A stretch of 64,000 nucleotides of DNA from CAVXHQ01 sp963789535. GTDB lineage: Bacteria; Pseudomonadota; Alphaproteobacteria; Rhodobacterales; Rhodobacteraceae. The translations under genes and the position numbers were made by a program. Positions 34,801-42,388 of this stretch are shown here, in pieces (position 1 is the first letter of the stretch; each line of letters begins with the position of its first letter). The notes under the pieces were generated by a model that saw nothing but the letters and a program-made list of their open reading frames with translations, was not told the origin of the DNA and did not search any database. The stretch covers positions 1,736,001-1,800,000 of the forward strand of contig CAWBKU010000005.1 of NCBI GenBank assembly GCA_963789535.1, given 5' to 3'.

Positions 34801-35669
34801 GGGTGAACGTCACCGACAACACGATCGACACGACGGGTAGCCAGGGCATCCGCCTAATCAACACGGTGCTCGGGCGCAACATCACGATCAGCGACAACAA
34901 GGTCCGAAATGTGACCGGAAGCGCGATCACGCTCGATTACGCGGATGCTGCAATCGTCTCCGGAAACAGCGTCGATATATGCTCGACCAATGGCATCACT
35001 GCATCGAACTCAAATGACGTGCAGGTTGTCGGCAACACGGTGAAGGACGCGGCACTTCGCGGCATCCAGATCGCCAGCACCTGCACCGGAACGACCGTCG
35101 CCGCCAACAAGGTCGTCGGCACCGGCGCCTCGACCGAGGGTATCCGCCTCGATGCCAAGTGCACCGTCGGCGCGCGCAACACCGTGCGCGGCTGCGTTGT
35201 CATGTGGGCGGGCGCTTACGCATGGATGCGCGGGGCGCAGGAGGGCGCGGCTGTCGGGAACGTCACCACTGCGGAGACAGACATCTACGCCCTTTCGATC
35301 CCGGCCAGCACGATGGTTGTCAGCGGCGAGACTGTTAAGCTGAAAGTCACTGGATCCACAGCGAACAACGCCAACGCCAAGACGATCAAGGTCTACTTCG
35401 GCGCGAACGTGATCGGCACCTTCATGCCGACAGTTTCGCAGGTGTCGGAATGGCAGATCGAGGCCACGGTCGCCCGGACCGGCGTCTCGGCGCAGCGGTG
35501 CCATTGCACGTTCCGACAGGGCGGCACGGTGAAGCAGTACGACTTCGACTTCACGACGACCAACACCACCGAGGGCGCGGCAATCCTGCTGCGCGTCACC
35601 GGGCAGGCCACCGCCGACAACGACCTTCAGAAACTCATGTCCGAAATCGAGTGGAAGGAGGCGTCCTGA
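31851..35669 (+). CDS. Tailspike with T7 tail-fibre N-terminus and two beta-helix domains
   Basis: A 1272-residue receptor-binding protein. Residues 1-150 match the T7 tail-fibre virion-binding domain (VYFTVAGTGPYATGRAF..., then QGWIGNQSVRERGLERQLD and QRVQEIGQLLERVPRL). Residues 165-620 begin a pectate-lyase-like right-handed beta-helix (LLIDDFGANTVPG) with Asn-rich rungs. A second beta-helix begins near residue 634 with VSVRDFGAKGDGKTDDT and runs to about 1130. A Gly/Thr-rich insert lies between them (NLTGGTGYTNGYY). The C-terminal 130 residues form a separate beta domain. It should bind and probably cut a surface polysaccharide. Confidence 0.85.
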   Translation: MTTETLDPPVYFTVAGTGPYATGRAFVEARSIVVGIMDGDDAVPLETGAWTVSPSEFADDGDVTLAAPIAAAFEGRTLVIYRETVLEQGWIGNQSVRERGLERQLDRQVQRVQEIGQLLERVPRLALRSTLQRPSVPEPQVGRALVGNGDGTGWINGPAIEGLNYPNRWLLIDDFGANTVPGVTDMTGAVRDAVEYIAAIGGGIVYGLSADYLLTDTITVMSNVMFEGAGYAFANDYVDDGVIRRGSWFTVPAGFNRNMFRFTSSTSGFDATGYPRIHAGIARFGLHGNRTAKYDLGQTDLNATGSCVFLDGVSYVSLEDVCLFRAAEHGINMGTRDYGGAIGPKSSNNNHLSNVVALQNGLDGFRMFGGDCLLTGLIGGANGRDGFNGNAGPLNGGRMWNNERYGVALQGLTVIDGVPPLKGGALGFGVAINGVEIYDNGDSGVGLLSGSGHLVDGNRIYDNGRKGLGGNSSAAITVADLVGKCVITSNYLGVQNMAYRVGKAGNLTGGTGYTNGYYPSVGLTGGTGQGATANITIAGGVVTSCVFDLRGGGFTAGDILTAPVPDIGGTGSGFSITVQITSYPFPGDTMYGISATSARPDIVVDGNHFTNDIVPVNIADMGAVRLRGGDRGAVSVRDFGAKGDGKTDDTLAIQTAFNLSRKVHFPNTGDFYRITNTINVMLAGTVVTGARSEVRQTNTASTFCFKVSSPLTNVDISGLICYGNGAFTNQTSSGGIWLNGVTGCKVHDCEFQNHWGAAVLLVGANGNRVDKNTFSASNVGPLDTDDFADIAVIRGSSRNQITNNFINSGQSAGVLVQSVVIGDYCNENIITGNLIFNARAYGIALYRNSDSPPLEDQKVERNLVANNIVDNVTGNVVNSISGTYTYGAGIYLQGAEDSVVTGNRISRTHSAPVAFVSQLSPGGIGITNLSRAQISGNIITDAGRYGIDYAGANNVGNDTGFVNITGNTITGTAREGIYLRLVKRVNVTDNTIDTTGSQGIRLINTVLGRNITISDNKVRNVTGSAITLDYADAAIVSGNSVDICSTNGITASNSNDVQVVGNTVKDAALRGIQIASTCTGTTVAANKVVGTGASTEGIRLDAKCTVGARNTVRGCVVMWAGAYAWMRGAQEGAAVGNVTTAETDIYALSIPASTMVVSGETVKLKVTGSTANNANAKTIKVYFGANVIGTFMPTVSQVSEWQIEATVARTGVSAQRCHCTFRQGGTVKQYDFDFTTTNTTEGAAILLRVTGQATADNDLQKLMSEIEWKEAS

Positions 35670-35673
35670 TGCC

Positions 35674-36054
35674 ATGCCGAACCACATCAAGCATAACCGG
35701 GCATGGCGGGCGGGTGGTTCCGTGAACCCTTTCCAGCAATCAATTGAATTCTGGATCGTCGTCGCTGCCGCGATCGTCTTTAAGATCAGCACTTCGGAAC
35801 GGCTCTCGGCTCTCGGCGTCATCGCCACCGTCTCGGGGTCGGTCCTCGCGGCTGTCGTCGGAACCGATCTTATCGTGGATCTTGCGGGCCTCGAGTCGCA
35901 GACCGCGACCTATGCGGTCGCCTGCCTCCTTGGCCTGACAGGCGAGGATATGATCCGCCGCGTCATCATCAAGTCCCGATCCGGGGAAAGCCCTCTCGGC
36001 ATCCTCAAATGGCTGCGCGGCGACGATGGCAAGGGGGGCGATGATGGTGCGTGA
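35674..36054 (+). CDS. Membrane protein of the lysis region, possible holin
   Basis: A 126-residue protein with hydrophobic segments at about 27-37 (WIVVAAAIVF), 45-65 (LGVIATVSGSVLAAVVGTDL) and 78-90 (TYAVACLLGLTG), then a charged C-terminus rich in Lys, Arg, Gly and Asp. This fits a class I holin, but the first segment is short. It follows the tailspike and precedes another membrane protein and the endolysin. A GTG at codon 17 is an alternative start. Confidence 0.55.
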   Translation: MPNHIKHNRAWRAGGSVNPFQQSIEFWIVVAAAIVFKISTSERLSALGVIATVSGSVLAAVVGTDLIVDLAGLESQTATYAVACLLGLTGEDMIRRVIIKSRSGESPLGILKWLRGDDGKGGDDGA

Positions 36055-36523
36055 GGCAGGCGCGCGGCTTTGGCCGTCGATGATCCGATGGGGCTGGGTT
36101 CTTGTTGCCATCGCCCTGATATGGCCCTCCGTTCGGCTGGAAACTATCCCCCGGATTGAGGGCCGAATTTGGCCCGTTACCTCTGTGATGCGCGACATAG
36201 TTCTTCTGGACGCAGAGCCGGGCTTTGTGGTCGTGAGCGGCACAATAGATAAATGGCGCGACTGCCCACTTGATCGCGTTGAATGGCGGTTCGGGCGCAT
36301 CGACGGGCGCAGCATCCGCATCACGCCTATATCGCGTGGCCGTGCCCGCGATCTGCCGGAGGGGACGGCAGACGTTGGACCATGGGTATTGCCGATGACC
36401 CGCGACGAATTCTTGACCGGGGCCTTCGCTTTTGTCTGGCACGACTGCCACCGGGCTTTGCCGTGGCTGACGCAGAGCGTGCTTTACAGGCCATCCGACG
36501 CCTTCGACACGAGGGGCGACTGA
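36041..36523 (+). CDS. Membrane-anchored lysis-region protein
   Basis: Start set at 36041, just after AAGGGGGG and overlapping the previous gene. It has one N-terminal membrane segment (WGWVLVAIALIWPSV) and a soluble part of about 120 residues with Trp, Cys and Arg residues (WRDCPLDRVEWRFG). The topology, one anchor and a periplasmic domain, resembles a spanin or a similar accessory lysis protein, but no diagnostic motif is present. Codon use is less GC-rich than in neighbouring genes. Confidence 0.5.
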   Translation: MMVREAGARLWPSMIRWGWVLVAIALIWPSVRLETIPRIEGRIWPVTSVMRDIVLLDAEPGFVVVSGTIDKWRDCPLDRVEWRFGRIDGRSIRITPISRGRARDLPEGTADVGPWVLPMTRDEFLTGAFAFVWHDCHRALPWLTQSVLYRPSDAFDTRGD

Positions 36524-36569
36524 CCGCACCACCGCCCGCTTCGGCGGGCTGACCCATTGGAGAGACGAC

Positions 36570-37268
36570 ATGGCAGAGATGACCATCAGCGACCAGGGCA
36601 TCCTCGAAATTGCCGAGCACGAAGGCATTGTCCCTGCGCCCTACCGCGACAGCGTGGGCGTCTGGACGTGGGGAATAGGGCACACCAGGAACGCGGGGGG
36701 CCTCGATCCCGCGAAGATGCCGATGGCGATGCCCGGTAATCTCGACGCCGCGATCGATCTCGTGATCGAGACGTTCCGCGACGACGTGGTGAAATATGCC
36801 GCGCGCGTGAATACCGCGATCAAGGTGCCGCTGAAACAGAACGAGTTCGACGCGCTGGTGTCGTTCGACCTCAACACCGGCGGGATCCACCGCGCCCAGC
36901 TCACGAAGGCGATCAACCGGGGCGACCCGGATGCGGCACGACACTTCATGGGCTGGTTGCGGCCGCCGGAAATACGCAAGCGGCGCAAGGCCGAGATGAG
37001 CCTTTTCCGAACCGGCGACTACGACGCGAACGGCGACACGATCCCGATCTGGCGCACCAATGGCGCGGGCCGGTTGTCCGGCATCATGCAAACGATCACC
37101 GGCGCGGAAATGCTTGCCCGGTTCGGGGCGGAACCCGCCCCCGTCGACCTGCCGCGCCTGCCGGACCTGACGCCCATGGCGCGGGCGCTGAATGACATCG
37201 ACGCCCGGCACCGCGCGCTGGGTGAGGCGCTGGTGGCGGCTCACGAGGCCTTCGCCGAGATCACCTGA
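36570..37268 (+). CDS. Endolysin, T4-type lysozyme (GH24)
   Basis: A 232-residue muramidase. The catalytic Glu-8aa-Asp-5aa-Thr pattern is visible: EHEG then YRDSVGVWTWGIGHT, with Glu in EHEG (about residue 17), Asp in YRDS and Thr after it. LKQNEFDALVSFDLNTG is the typical GH24 helix, and the C-terminal NRRGDPDAARHF-like part and RRKAEMSLF follow. It cleaves peptidoglycan at the end of infection. There is no signal peptide, so it needs the neighbouring membrane proteins to reach the wall. The C-terminal 55 residues are an additional helix. Confidence 0.92.
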   Translation: MAEMTISDQGILEIAEHEGIVPAPYRDSVGVWTWGIGHTRNAGGLDPAKMPMAMPGNLDAAIDLVIETFRDDVVKYAARVNTAIKVPLKQNEFDALVSFDLNTGGIHRAQLTKAINRGDPDAARHFMGWLRPPEIRKRRKAEMSLFRTGDYDANGDTIPIWRTNGAGRLSGIMQTITGAEMLARFGAEPAPVDLPRLPDLTPMARALNDIDARHRALGEALVAAHEAFAEIT

Positions 37269-37291
37269 ACCCCAACCCGAAAGGACACCCC

Positions 37292-37489
37292 ATGAATTCC
37301 GTTTACCTGCGCCTTGCGCTCTATGCCGTGTCGACGCTTCTCGGCATGATCCCTGCGGCCCTTGCCGGTTTCGTGACCTACAACAGCGACACCGACATCC
37401 TGACCATCAGCGTCGGTGGCCTCATCACCGCCCTCGTCGTCGGCCTTGGTGCGACCGGAGGCATCTTTGCCCGCTGGGGCGTCAAGTGA
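37292..37489 (+). CDS. Small two-helix membrane protein, probable holin
   Basis: A 65-residue protein with two membrane segments (LALYAVSTLLGMIPAALAGFV and ISVGGLITALVVGLGATGGIF) joined by a short acidic loop (NSDTDI) and ending with a basic tail. This is the class II holin layout. It lies 23 bp after the endolysin gene and is coupled by GTGA to the next short frame. I consider it the better holin candidate of the two in this region. Confidence 0.65.
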   Translation: MNSVYLRLALYAVSTLLGMIPAALAGFVTYNSDTDILTISVGGLITALVVGLGATGGIFARWGVK

Positions 37490-37593
37490 GCGCGCTGGGG
37501 ATCATCGGCATCCTGATCGCCGACCTGAACGACGCCCTCGCCTGCGCCAACGGCAGGCTCGACGCAATCGCCCGGATCATCGGGCAGGAATAG
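37486..37593 (+). CDS. 35-residue coupled mini-protein in the lysis cassette
   Basis: GTG start at 37486 overlaps the TGA of the holin-like gene. The frame reads SALGIIGILIADLNDALACANGR... and ends at 37593. It has a short hydrophobic start and then an amphipathic helix with one Cys. Such short frames after holins may act as antiholins or spanin-like parts, but here this is only a guess from position. Confidence 0.45.
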   Translation: MSALGIIGILIADLNDALACANGRLDAIARIIGQE

Positions 37594-37602
37594 GAGGTCA
37601 TA

Positions 37603-37851
37603 ATGGCGACAGTAGACAAGACGGGAACCGGCTGGCAGCTCTTTGCCACGGGGCCGGGAAAGGTGACGTTCACGCCCCTGACGCAATCGGCGTTCTATCG
37701 GTTCAGGGATGACGCGACCGTGCCGCCAGAGGATGCCGGGCACGTAGCGACAGCCGGAGAAGACAAGCCGTTGCGGCTTGAAACGGGCGAGCGCCTCTAC
37801 GTCAAGGGCGACGGCCGGGCCATCCCCTGCACCTTTACGGCAGACACCTGA
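37603..37851 (+). CDS. Hypothetical protein, 82 residues
   Basis: A small beta-rich protein (MATVDKTGTGWQLFATGPGKVTF...) preceded by AGGAGG. Short hypothetical proteins of this look lie next to tail or receptor genes in alphaproteobacterial phages. Its stop overlaps the ATG of the next gene (TGATG), so the two are probably made together. Not recognised. Confidence 0.6.
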   Translation: MATVDKTGTGWQLFATGPGKVTFTPLTQSAFYRFRDDATVPPEDAGHVATAGEDKPLRLETGERLYVKGDGRAIPCTFTADT

Positions 37852-39218
37852 TGCGCGTCCTGGCCGGGCACAATTACGAGGGGGCAGGGCAGGTTCTGCT
37901 TGGCCACGGGCTGCTGTCTGACGTGGCGGCTGCGACGGTCCCCGCGACATTCGCGGACGCAGGATGGGCCCTTGATGACGAACCGACAGAAGCCGGGGAC
38001 AAGCTCGGCCTGAGCTACGTCACCCTGCCCGCGAACGGCGGATCGACAATCACGGCGTTGCAATACCGCGTCGGCGGCGGGGCGGCGCAGACTGTCTCCG
38101 GCACCGGCACCGGGCGGCGGATCATCACCGTGCTGGCGGCACCCACAGAGGCCTCCGTCGAGGTGCGGGCCATCAATGCGGTCGGCAACGGGGTGTGGAG
38201 CACGGCCAAGCTGCGGACGCCGGTCGTGGTGGGCGTCGCGCCTACGGCCTCCGCCATCACGGTCGGCGCCTATGATCCCGAAACAGACAGCGCCCCGATC
38301 ACCATCACCGACCTCAGCGAGGATGCAGCCGACTGCTACCTGATCCTGTCCGCGACGGACCAGATCGCGGCGGGCGTCACGTCGGCGCAGGTCAGGAGCG
38401 GTCTTCTGTCGACCGGCGCTGCGGCGCAGGACGACGCGGGCTTTGCCGTGACTGTCGCGAGCCCTGCCGTCACGGTGTCCGGGCTGGTTGCCCCTCCGGG
38501 GACGTGGTTTGTGACCGTCGTTCTGGGCGATGCGGGCGGCGCCTATGGCGACCCCGTCGGTGCAGGATCGTTCACGGTAACATCCTCTGCGGTCGCGCCG
38601 ACATATCGGGGAGACGGATCCGGGAGGCCCTTTGGGACCACGCACACGTTCAATGCGTCAAGCGCAGGCACGGTGGCCCTGCCTGCAACCTTCGACGCGG
38701 GAAAATGGGTGGTGCAAGCCGCCGACCTTAACGGTTCCGGGCGCATAACCAATGTAGTCATCGACGGGACCGCAGCGATCAAGAGAGGTGCCGGATACAA
38801 CGGCGCGGCGAAGTCTCTTGAAACGTGGGAGGCGGATATTGAGGGCGGCGGAACGGCCACTATCGTCGTCACAGTGTCGGTCGGTTCGGACCGTGTGCAT
38901 ATTGCCGCGCACCATATGGGCTCCCTGACATATCAGGGTGAAGTCGCGCAACTCGCGCCGAACGCCGCCTCGCCGGATGTGTCGTCCAGCTTCACGACAG
39001 CGGCGGGTGACGCTGTGCTCGCCTGCTATGGCGCAGCCCCGACGACCGAGCCTGTCTATATCAACATGGCATTGCGCAAGGCCGCGTCAGTAATAAATAG
39101 TCGGCAATTCGGAGCGGCCTCAAATCTCAATACAACCGGCGGATCGCCCGAAGCGTTCGTCGTCGACTTTTCGGAAGGCTTCAAATCAGAAGCGGTATTG
39201 GCGGTGCATTATGCTTGA
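37851..39218 (+). CDS. Putative tail/receptor-region protein with fibronectin type III-like modules
   Basis: A 455-residue protein made of beta modules. Residues 60-125 look like a fibronectin type III unit (ITALQYRVGGG..., ASVEVRAINAVGNGVWS). A second, similar unit may follow at about 130-240. The C-terminal 200 residues form a different beta domain (RITNVVIDGTAAIKRG..., DRVHIAAHHMG). It has no signal peptide. Located after the lysis cassette, it may decorate the virion or act as part of a second adsorption device. Confidence 0.55.
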   Translation: MRVLAGHNYEGAGQVLLGHGLLSDVAAATVPATFADAGWALDDEPTEAGDKLGLSYVTLPANGGSTITALQYRVGGGAAQTVSGTGTGRRIITVLAAPTEASVEVRAINAVGNGVWSTAKLRTPVVVGVAPTASAITVGAYDPETDSAPITITDLSEDAADCYLILSATDQIAAGVTSAQVRSGLLSTGAAAQDDAGFAVTVASPAVTVSGLVAPPGTWFVTVVLGDAGGAYGDPVGAGSFTVTSSAVAPTYRGDGSGRPFGTTHTFNASSAGTVALPATFDAGKWVVQAADLNGSGRITNVVIDGTAAIKRGAGYNGAAKSLETWEADIEGGGTATIVVTVSVGSDRVHIAAHHMGSLTYQGEVAQLAPNAASPDVSSSFTTAAGDAVLACYGAAPTTEPVYINMALRKAASVINSRQFGAASNLNTTGGSPEAFVVDFSEGFKSEAVLAVHYA

Positions 39219-40647
39219 TTTCAACATCTCGGCATCATTCGTCGTTCCGGGCCCCGGCCCCGGTCTGACCTATCCCGCGCCGACATATGCGGTCTGGGAC
39301 TTCGACGACACCACGGCGACGTGGAATACCGACACCACGGCGGGCACCGAGAGCGCGCTCAACGGCGCGATCCAGACGGCGATGGCAGACGCAGGCACGG
39401 TCGGGACACCGCGCTATCACCGGATCACATGGACCGGCGGCAACATCGCTGGCGCCCTTACCCTCAGCTTCACGCAGGCGACACCGACACGCGGCTCAGT
39501 CTACATCCTCGTGGTGCCATCAACGCTCTACACGACGATCGGCGGCAGTCTGAACATCGGATCTGGCGTCTCCGACACAAAATTCCGGGGCTTTCAGATC
39601 CAGCCGTCGTCAACCGACTATGCCGGCGGACTGGTCCGGTGCGTCAACCCTACGACGGTCGGCGGCGGGCGGCGGCTGTCCTTCGCGGGCAACAGGTTCG
39701 GTCGCTTCTGGGCGGGCGGGGCTGACAGCACCTATCCAGAGGTCTTCGGAGGATCAAGCAATTCGGGCTGGGAGATTGCCGCCAAGGGTAACGACGCCCG
39801 CAGTATTTTCCAGTTCTGCGATGCGCGGGCCGGGCGCTACCACTTCGAGGATAACCTCGTGACCGGACTGGTGGATGATTTCTTTGGAGGGACCGTCCGC
39901 GCCGTCTCGCCAAACATCTGCTACCTTTACGCCGCGCGAAACATCATCACCGATTTTGCGGACAATGCAGCATACAACGGATTTCACCCGGACTTTCTCC
40001 AGACGGGCGTGCCCGCCGATGTGTCCGGCGACCTCTACGAGATGCAGGTCTATGGCAATATCCTGATCGGGGACACCACGAGGCAATACCCGACCCACGC
40101 CGCAATCCTGCAAAACGAAGGGTCAGCGTCGGGGATCAGCGGCGATTTCCGGGACAATGTATTCCTGTGCACCGGTCTGCGGGGTATCTGGACACCTGAC
40201 AAGACATTGACCATCGCCCGCAATTTGTTCGCGTGGCCCCCTCTGCCAAGGGCGGTCCTGACATCCGGGACCGGGTGGACGGGCGGACCGTATCGACAGT
40301 ACATCAACGGTCAGGGAGACCTGAGACCCGCCGGCACGACCGACATCGGCCTCTATTGGGCCGGCCAGAACGCGCAAGGCTCGGCGTGGGCGCTGGGGCT
40401 AAACCCCGCAGAGATCGTGAGCCACACCGTCGCCATAGACGCGCCGACCGGCTATCAGACCCGGTTCCCAAACATGACGGGCCTGACGTTCGACGGCTCA
40501 TCCCTCATAATCGATAACGACTTTGCGTCGCTTCTCAGGACGCGGTACTCGCTGCGGTCGTGGATCGAGGACACGTACACGCCGCGCTCGGTCGCCCTCG
40601 GCACCGGCTGGGAGGCAAACGGGTTCAATCTGCCGGGTCTGTTCTGA
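39211..40647 (+). CDS. Right-handed beta-helix protein, putative second tailspike
   Basis: A 478-residue protein overlapping the previous gene by 8 bp. From about residue 110 on, it shows repeated short strands with Asn, Gly and aromatic residues (RYHFEDNLVTGLVDDFF, NICYLYAARNIITDF, YEMQVYGNILIGD, GDFRDNVFLCTGLRGI), the pattern of a parallel beta-helix. This fold is common in polysaccharide-binding or -cutting phage spikes. It is the last prophage gene before attR. It lacks the T7-type N-terminal anchor of the main tailspike, so it must attach in another way, perhaps through the neighbouring protein. Confidence 0.65.
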   Translation: MLDFNISASFVVPGPGPGLTYPAPTYAVWDFDDTTATWNTDTTAGTESALNGAIQTAMADAGTVGTPRYHRITWTGGNIAGALTLSFTQATPTRGSVYILVVPSTLYTTIGGSLNIGSGVSDTKFRGFQIQPSSTDYAGGLVRCVNPTTVGGGRRLSFAGNRFGRFWAGGADSTYPEVFGGSSNSGWEIAAKGNDARSIFQFCDARAGRYHFEDNLVTGLVDDFFGGTVRAVSPNICYLYAARNIITDFADNAAYNGFHPDFLQTGVPADVSGDLYEMQVYGNILIGDTTRQYPTHAAILQNEGSASGISGDFRDNVFLCTGLRGIWTPDKTLTIARNLFAWPPLPRAVLTSGTGWTGGPYRQYINGQGDLRPAGTTDIGLYWAGQNAQGSAWALGLNPAEIVSHTVAIDAPTGYQTRFPNMTGLTFDGSSLIIDNDFASLLRTRYSLRSWIEDTYTPRSVALGTGWEANGFNLPGLF

Positions 40648-40812
40648 GGGGGCGTGCAGAGACTGTCGGCACAAGCGAGCTTCGTCAAGACGTAGTGGAT
40701 CGACTACGACCATCGCGACGGGCTCGCAGGGCTGCATAAGCCATTGACATCTAACGACTTGCAAAAGACAGCTAAATGTCTCAAGCTATTGATATACAAT
40801 GATTTCATAGTA

Positions 40813-40859
40813 ATTTGTAATCAATGGGTCGGGAGTTCGAGTCTCTCTGGGGGCACCAG
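40813..40859 (+). repeat. attR core (47 bp, truncated tRNA-Thr 3' part)
   Basis: An almost exact copy of 789-835. It contains the tRNA-Thr anticodon loop to CCA but no acceptor 5' strand or D arm, so it is not a tRNA gene. The T loop reads TTCGAGT, with G at 40839 against A at 815. The 165 bp before it (40648-40812) hold no gene and no clear terminator. Confidence 0.95.
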
Positions 40860-40887
40860 CAGCGTCAGGCCGCAGGAGGATGTGGGT

Positions 40888-41631
40888 TCACTGACGGGGA
40901 GGGTCGAGCTCGACCCGCCCGGCTTCCTCCAGCACGAAAACCCGCCCGTCCTCGATCACCGCGGCGGTCAGCGGCCCGCCATAGGCGGCGCCGGTGTCGA
41001 GGTTGACGCGGTTGCCGTAATGCGTCGGCACGTCGACGGGCGTGTGGCCATGCACGATCAGCGGGCCGTGGTCGCGGGGATCGTCGTGAAAGTCGCGGCG
41101 GATCCACATCAGGTCGGTGTCCGTTTGCCGGTCCAGCGGCACGCCCGGTCGGATGCCCGCATGCACGAAGAGGGCGTCTGCCGCCCTGTGCCAGAGTGGT
41201 AGTGCGGTGAGAAACGCGATGTGCTCTGCCGGGACACGGGCCCGAGCCTCTCGATGCAGGTCGCCGGGCGACAGCGCCTCGGGCGCGGCGATGCCATAGC
41301 TCGCAAGCGTCGTCAGGCCGCCCAGACGGGGATGCACCCAGGTGTAGTCGGTTCGCAGTCCGGGGTCCGTCGCGGGTGGTTCGTCCATGTAGAGCGCGAA
41401 CATGTTGTCATGATTGCCCTTGAGCACGATCCACGGCGCGCCCCGGGCGATGCCTGCCATCAGCAGGTCGATCGTCCCGCGCCCGTCCGGTCCCCGGTCG
41501 ACGAGGTCGCCCAGATGCACGACGGGGCTGGCGTCGTCGCCGGTGTGTCGCCGGTCCGCCGCGATGCGGGCATGGGCGGCGCGCAAGAGATCGGTCTGAC
41601 CGTGGATGTCGCCGATGGCATAGATGCGCAT
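40888..41631 (-). CDS. Serine/threonine-type metallophosphoesterase
   Basis: A 247-residue calcineurin-like phosphatase. The five metal and phosphate motifs are all present: GDIHGQ at residues 7-12, GDLVDRGPDGRG at about 41, GNHD at about 72, and later two His motifs, VHAG and VHGHTP. These are the PrpA/diadenosine-tetraphosphatase group motifs. It probably removes phosphate from proteins or nucleotides in the cytoplasm. It follows the Anbu gene with a 25-bp gap and may belong to that operon. The gene ends only 28 bp from attR. Confidence 0.9.
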   Translation of the reverse strand: MRIYAIGDIHGQTDLLRAAHARIAADRRHTGDDASPVVHLGDLVDRGPDGRGTIDLLMAGIARGAPWIVLKGNHDNMFALYMDEPPATDPGLRTDYTWVHPRLGGLTTLASYGIAAPEALSPGDLHREARARVPAEHIAFLTALPLWHRAADALFVHAGIRPGVPLDRQTDTDLMWIRRDFHDDPRDHGPLIVHGHTPVDVPTHYGNRVNLDTGAAYGGPLTAAVIEDGRVFVLEEAGRVELDPPRQ

Positions 41632-41656
41632 GGTGGCCTCCTTCGCCCGCGCCGCG

Positions 41657-42388
41657 TCAGTCGAGGGTGACGTCCGGCAGGCTCTCGAACGCGCGTTTCA
41701 GCGCCTCGCCCCAGCCGAGCGAAATCTTCTGGTAGTCGGCATCCTCGGCGTGGATGCGCCGAACATAGCCCTCCTCGAAGCTGTCGGCGGTATAGGAGTG
41801 CAGGTCGAGCGGCAGGCCGACCGAGAGGTTCGCCTTGATCGTGCTGTCGAAGCTCACCATCAGGAGTTTGATCGCCGCCTCGAGGCTCATCCCCGGGTCA
41901 TAGGCGCGCACGAGGATCGGACGGCCGTATTTCATCTCGCCGATCTGGAAGAACGGCGTGTCGGCCTGCGCCTCGACGAAATTGCCTTCGGGATAGATCA
42001 GGAACAGGCGCGGCTCGCCGCCCTTGATCTGGCCGCCGACGATGATCGAGGCGCTGAAGGCGGTCGACGACCCGCTGCGCTTGCGCTGTTCGGCGATGAC
42101 GCCGCGCAGCGTCTGGCCGATGGTGCGCGCGACCTGGAACATCGACGGCAGCCCGAGGATCGAGGGGCTGCGCTCGCCCGGGGCCTTCATCCGCTCGTCG
42201 ATCATGCTGACGACGGCCTGCGTCGTGGCGAGGTTGCCGGCGGTCATGATGGTGATGACGCTCTCGCCCGGTTCGCACCATGTGAACATCTTGCGATAGG
42301 TGGAAATATTGTCGACGCCCGCGTTCGTGCGGGTGTCGGCCATGAAGAGAAGCCCGAAATCGAGCTTCAGCGCGACGCAATAGGTCAT
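41657..42388 (-). CDS. Anbu-type bacterial proteasome subunit (peptidase)
   Basis: A 243-residue N-terminal-nucleophile hydrolase. The initiator Met is followed by TYCVALKLD; Thr2 becomes the catalytic residue after Met removal. GLLFMADTRTNAGVDNISTYRKMF is the hallmark of the Anbu family, and Lys in RKM probably assists catalysis. Anbu proteins self-assemble into a ring- or helix-like homo-oligomer without a separate propeptide. The start at 42388 directly abuts the stop of the transglutaminase gene. The neighbours (ATP-grasp, alpha-E, transglutaminase) are the usual Anbu partners. Confidence 0.95.
   Translation of the reverse strand: MTYCVALKLDFGLLFMADTRTNAGVDNISTYRKMFTWCEPGESVITIMTAGNLATTQAVVSMIDERMKAPGERSPSILGLPSMFQVARTIGQTLRGVIAEQRKRSGSSTAFSASIIVGGQIKGGEPRLFLIYPEGNFVEAQADTPFFQIGEMKYGRPILVRAYDPGMSLEAAIKLLMVSFDSTIKANLSVGLPLDLHSYTADSFEEGYVRRIHAEDADYQKISLGWGEALKRAFESLPDVTLD

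Larger units (their letters stand above)
789..40859. mobile_element. Temperate T7-like podovirus prophage, about 40 kb
   Basis: The element is bounded by a 47-bp direct repeat (one mismatch) derived from tRNA-Thr, with a tyrosine integrase gene next to the left end. Gene order is integrase/excisionase operon (minus), repressor (minus), Cro-like gene, replication genes, terminase, portal, scaffold, capsid, tail tubular proteins, ejection proteins, tailspike, lysis genes, and further receptor-type proteins up to the right end. The virion gene types and order match T7-like podoviruses, but no phage RNA polymerase or DNA polymerase gene is present. Apart from small questions flagged in individual entries, no gene is obviously broken, so it may be inducible. 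Confidence 0.95.

Noticed and set aside
40744..40812. Promoter at the right prophage end (TTGACA at 40744-40749)
   Set aside because: No acceptable -10 box lies 16-18 bp downstream and no gene follows on the plus strand; it is probably chance in the AT-richer att flank.
40813..40859. Second tRNA-Thr gene
   Set aside because: Only the part from the anticodon loop to CCA is present; acceptor 5' strand and D arm are missing, so it is an attachment-site remnant.
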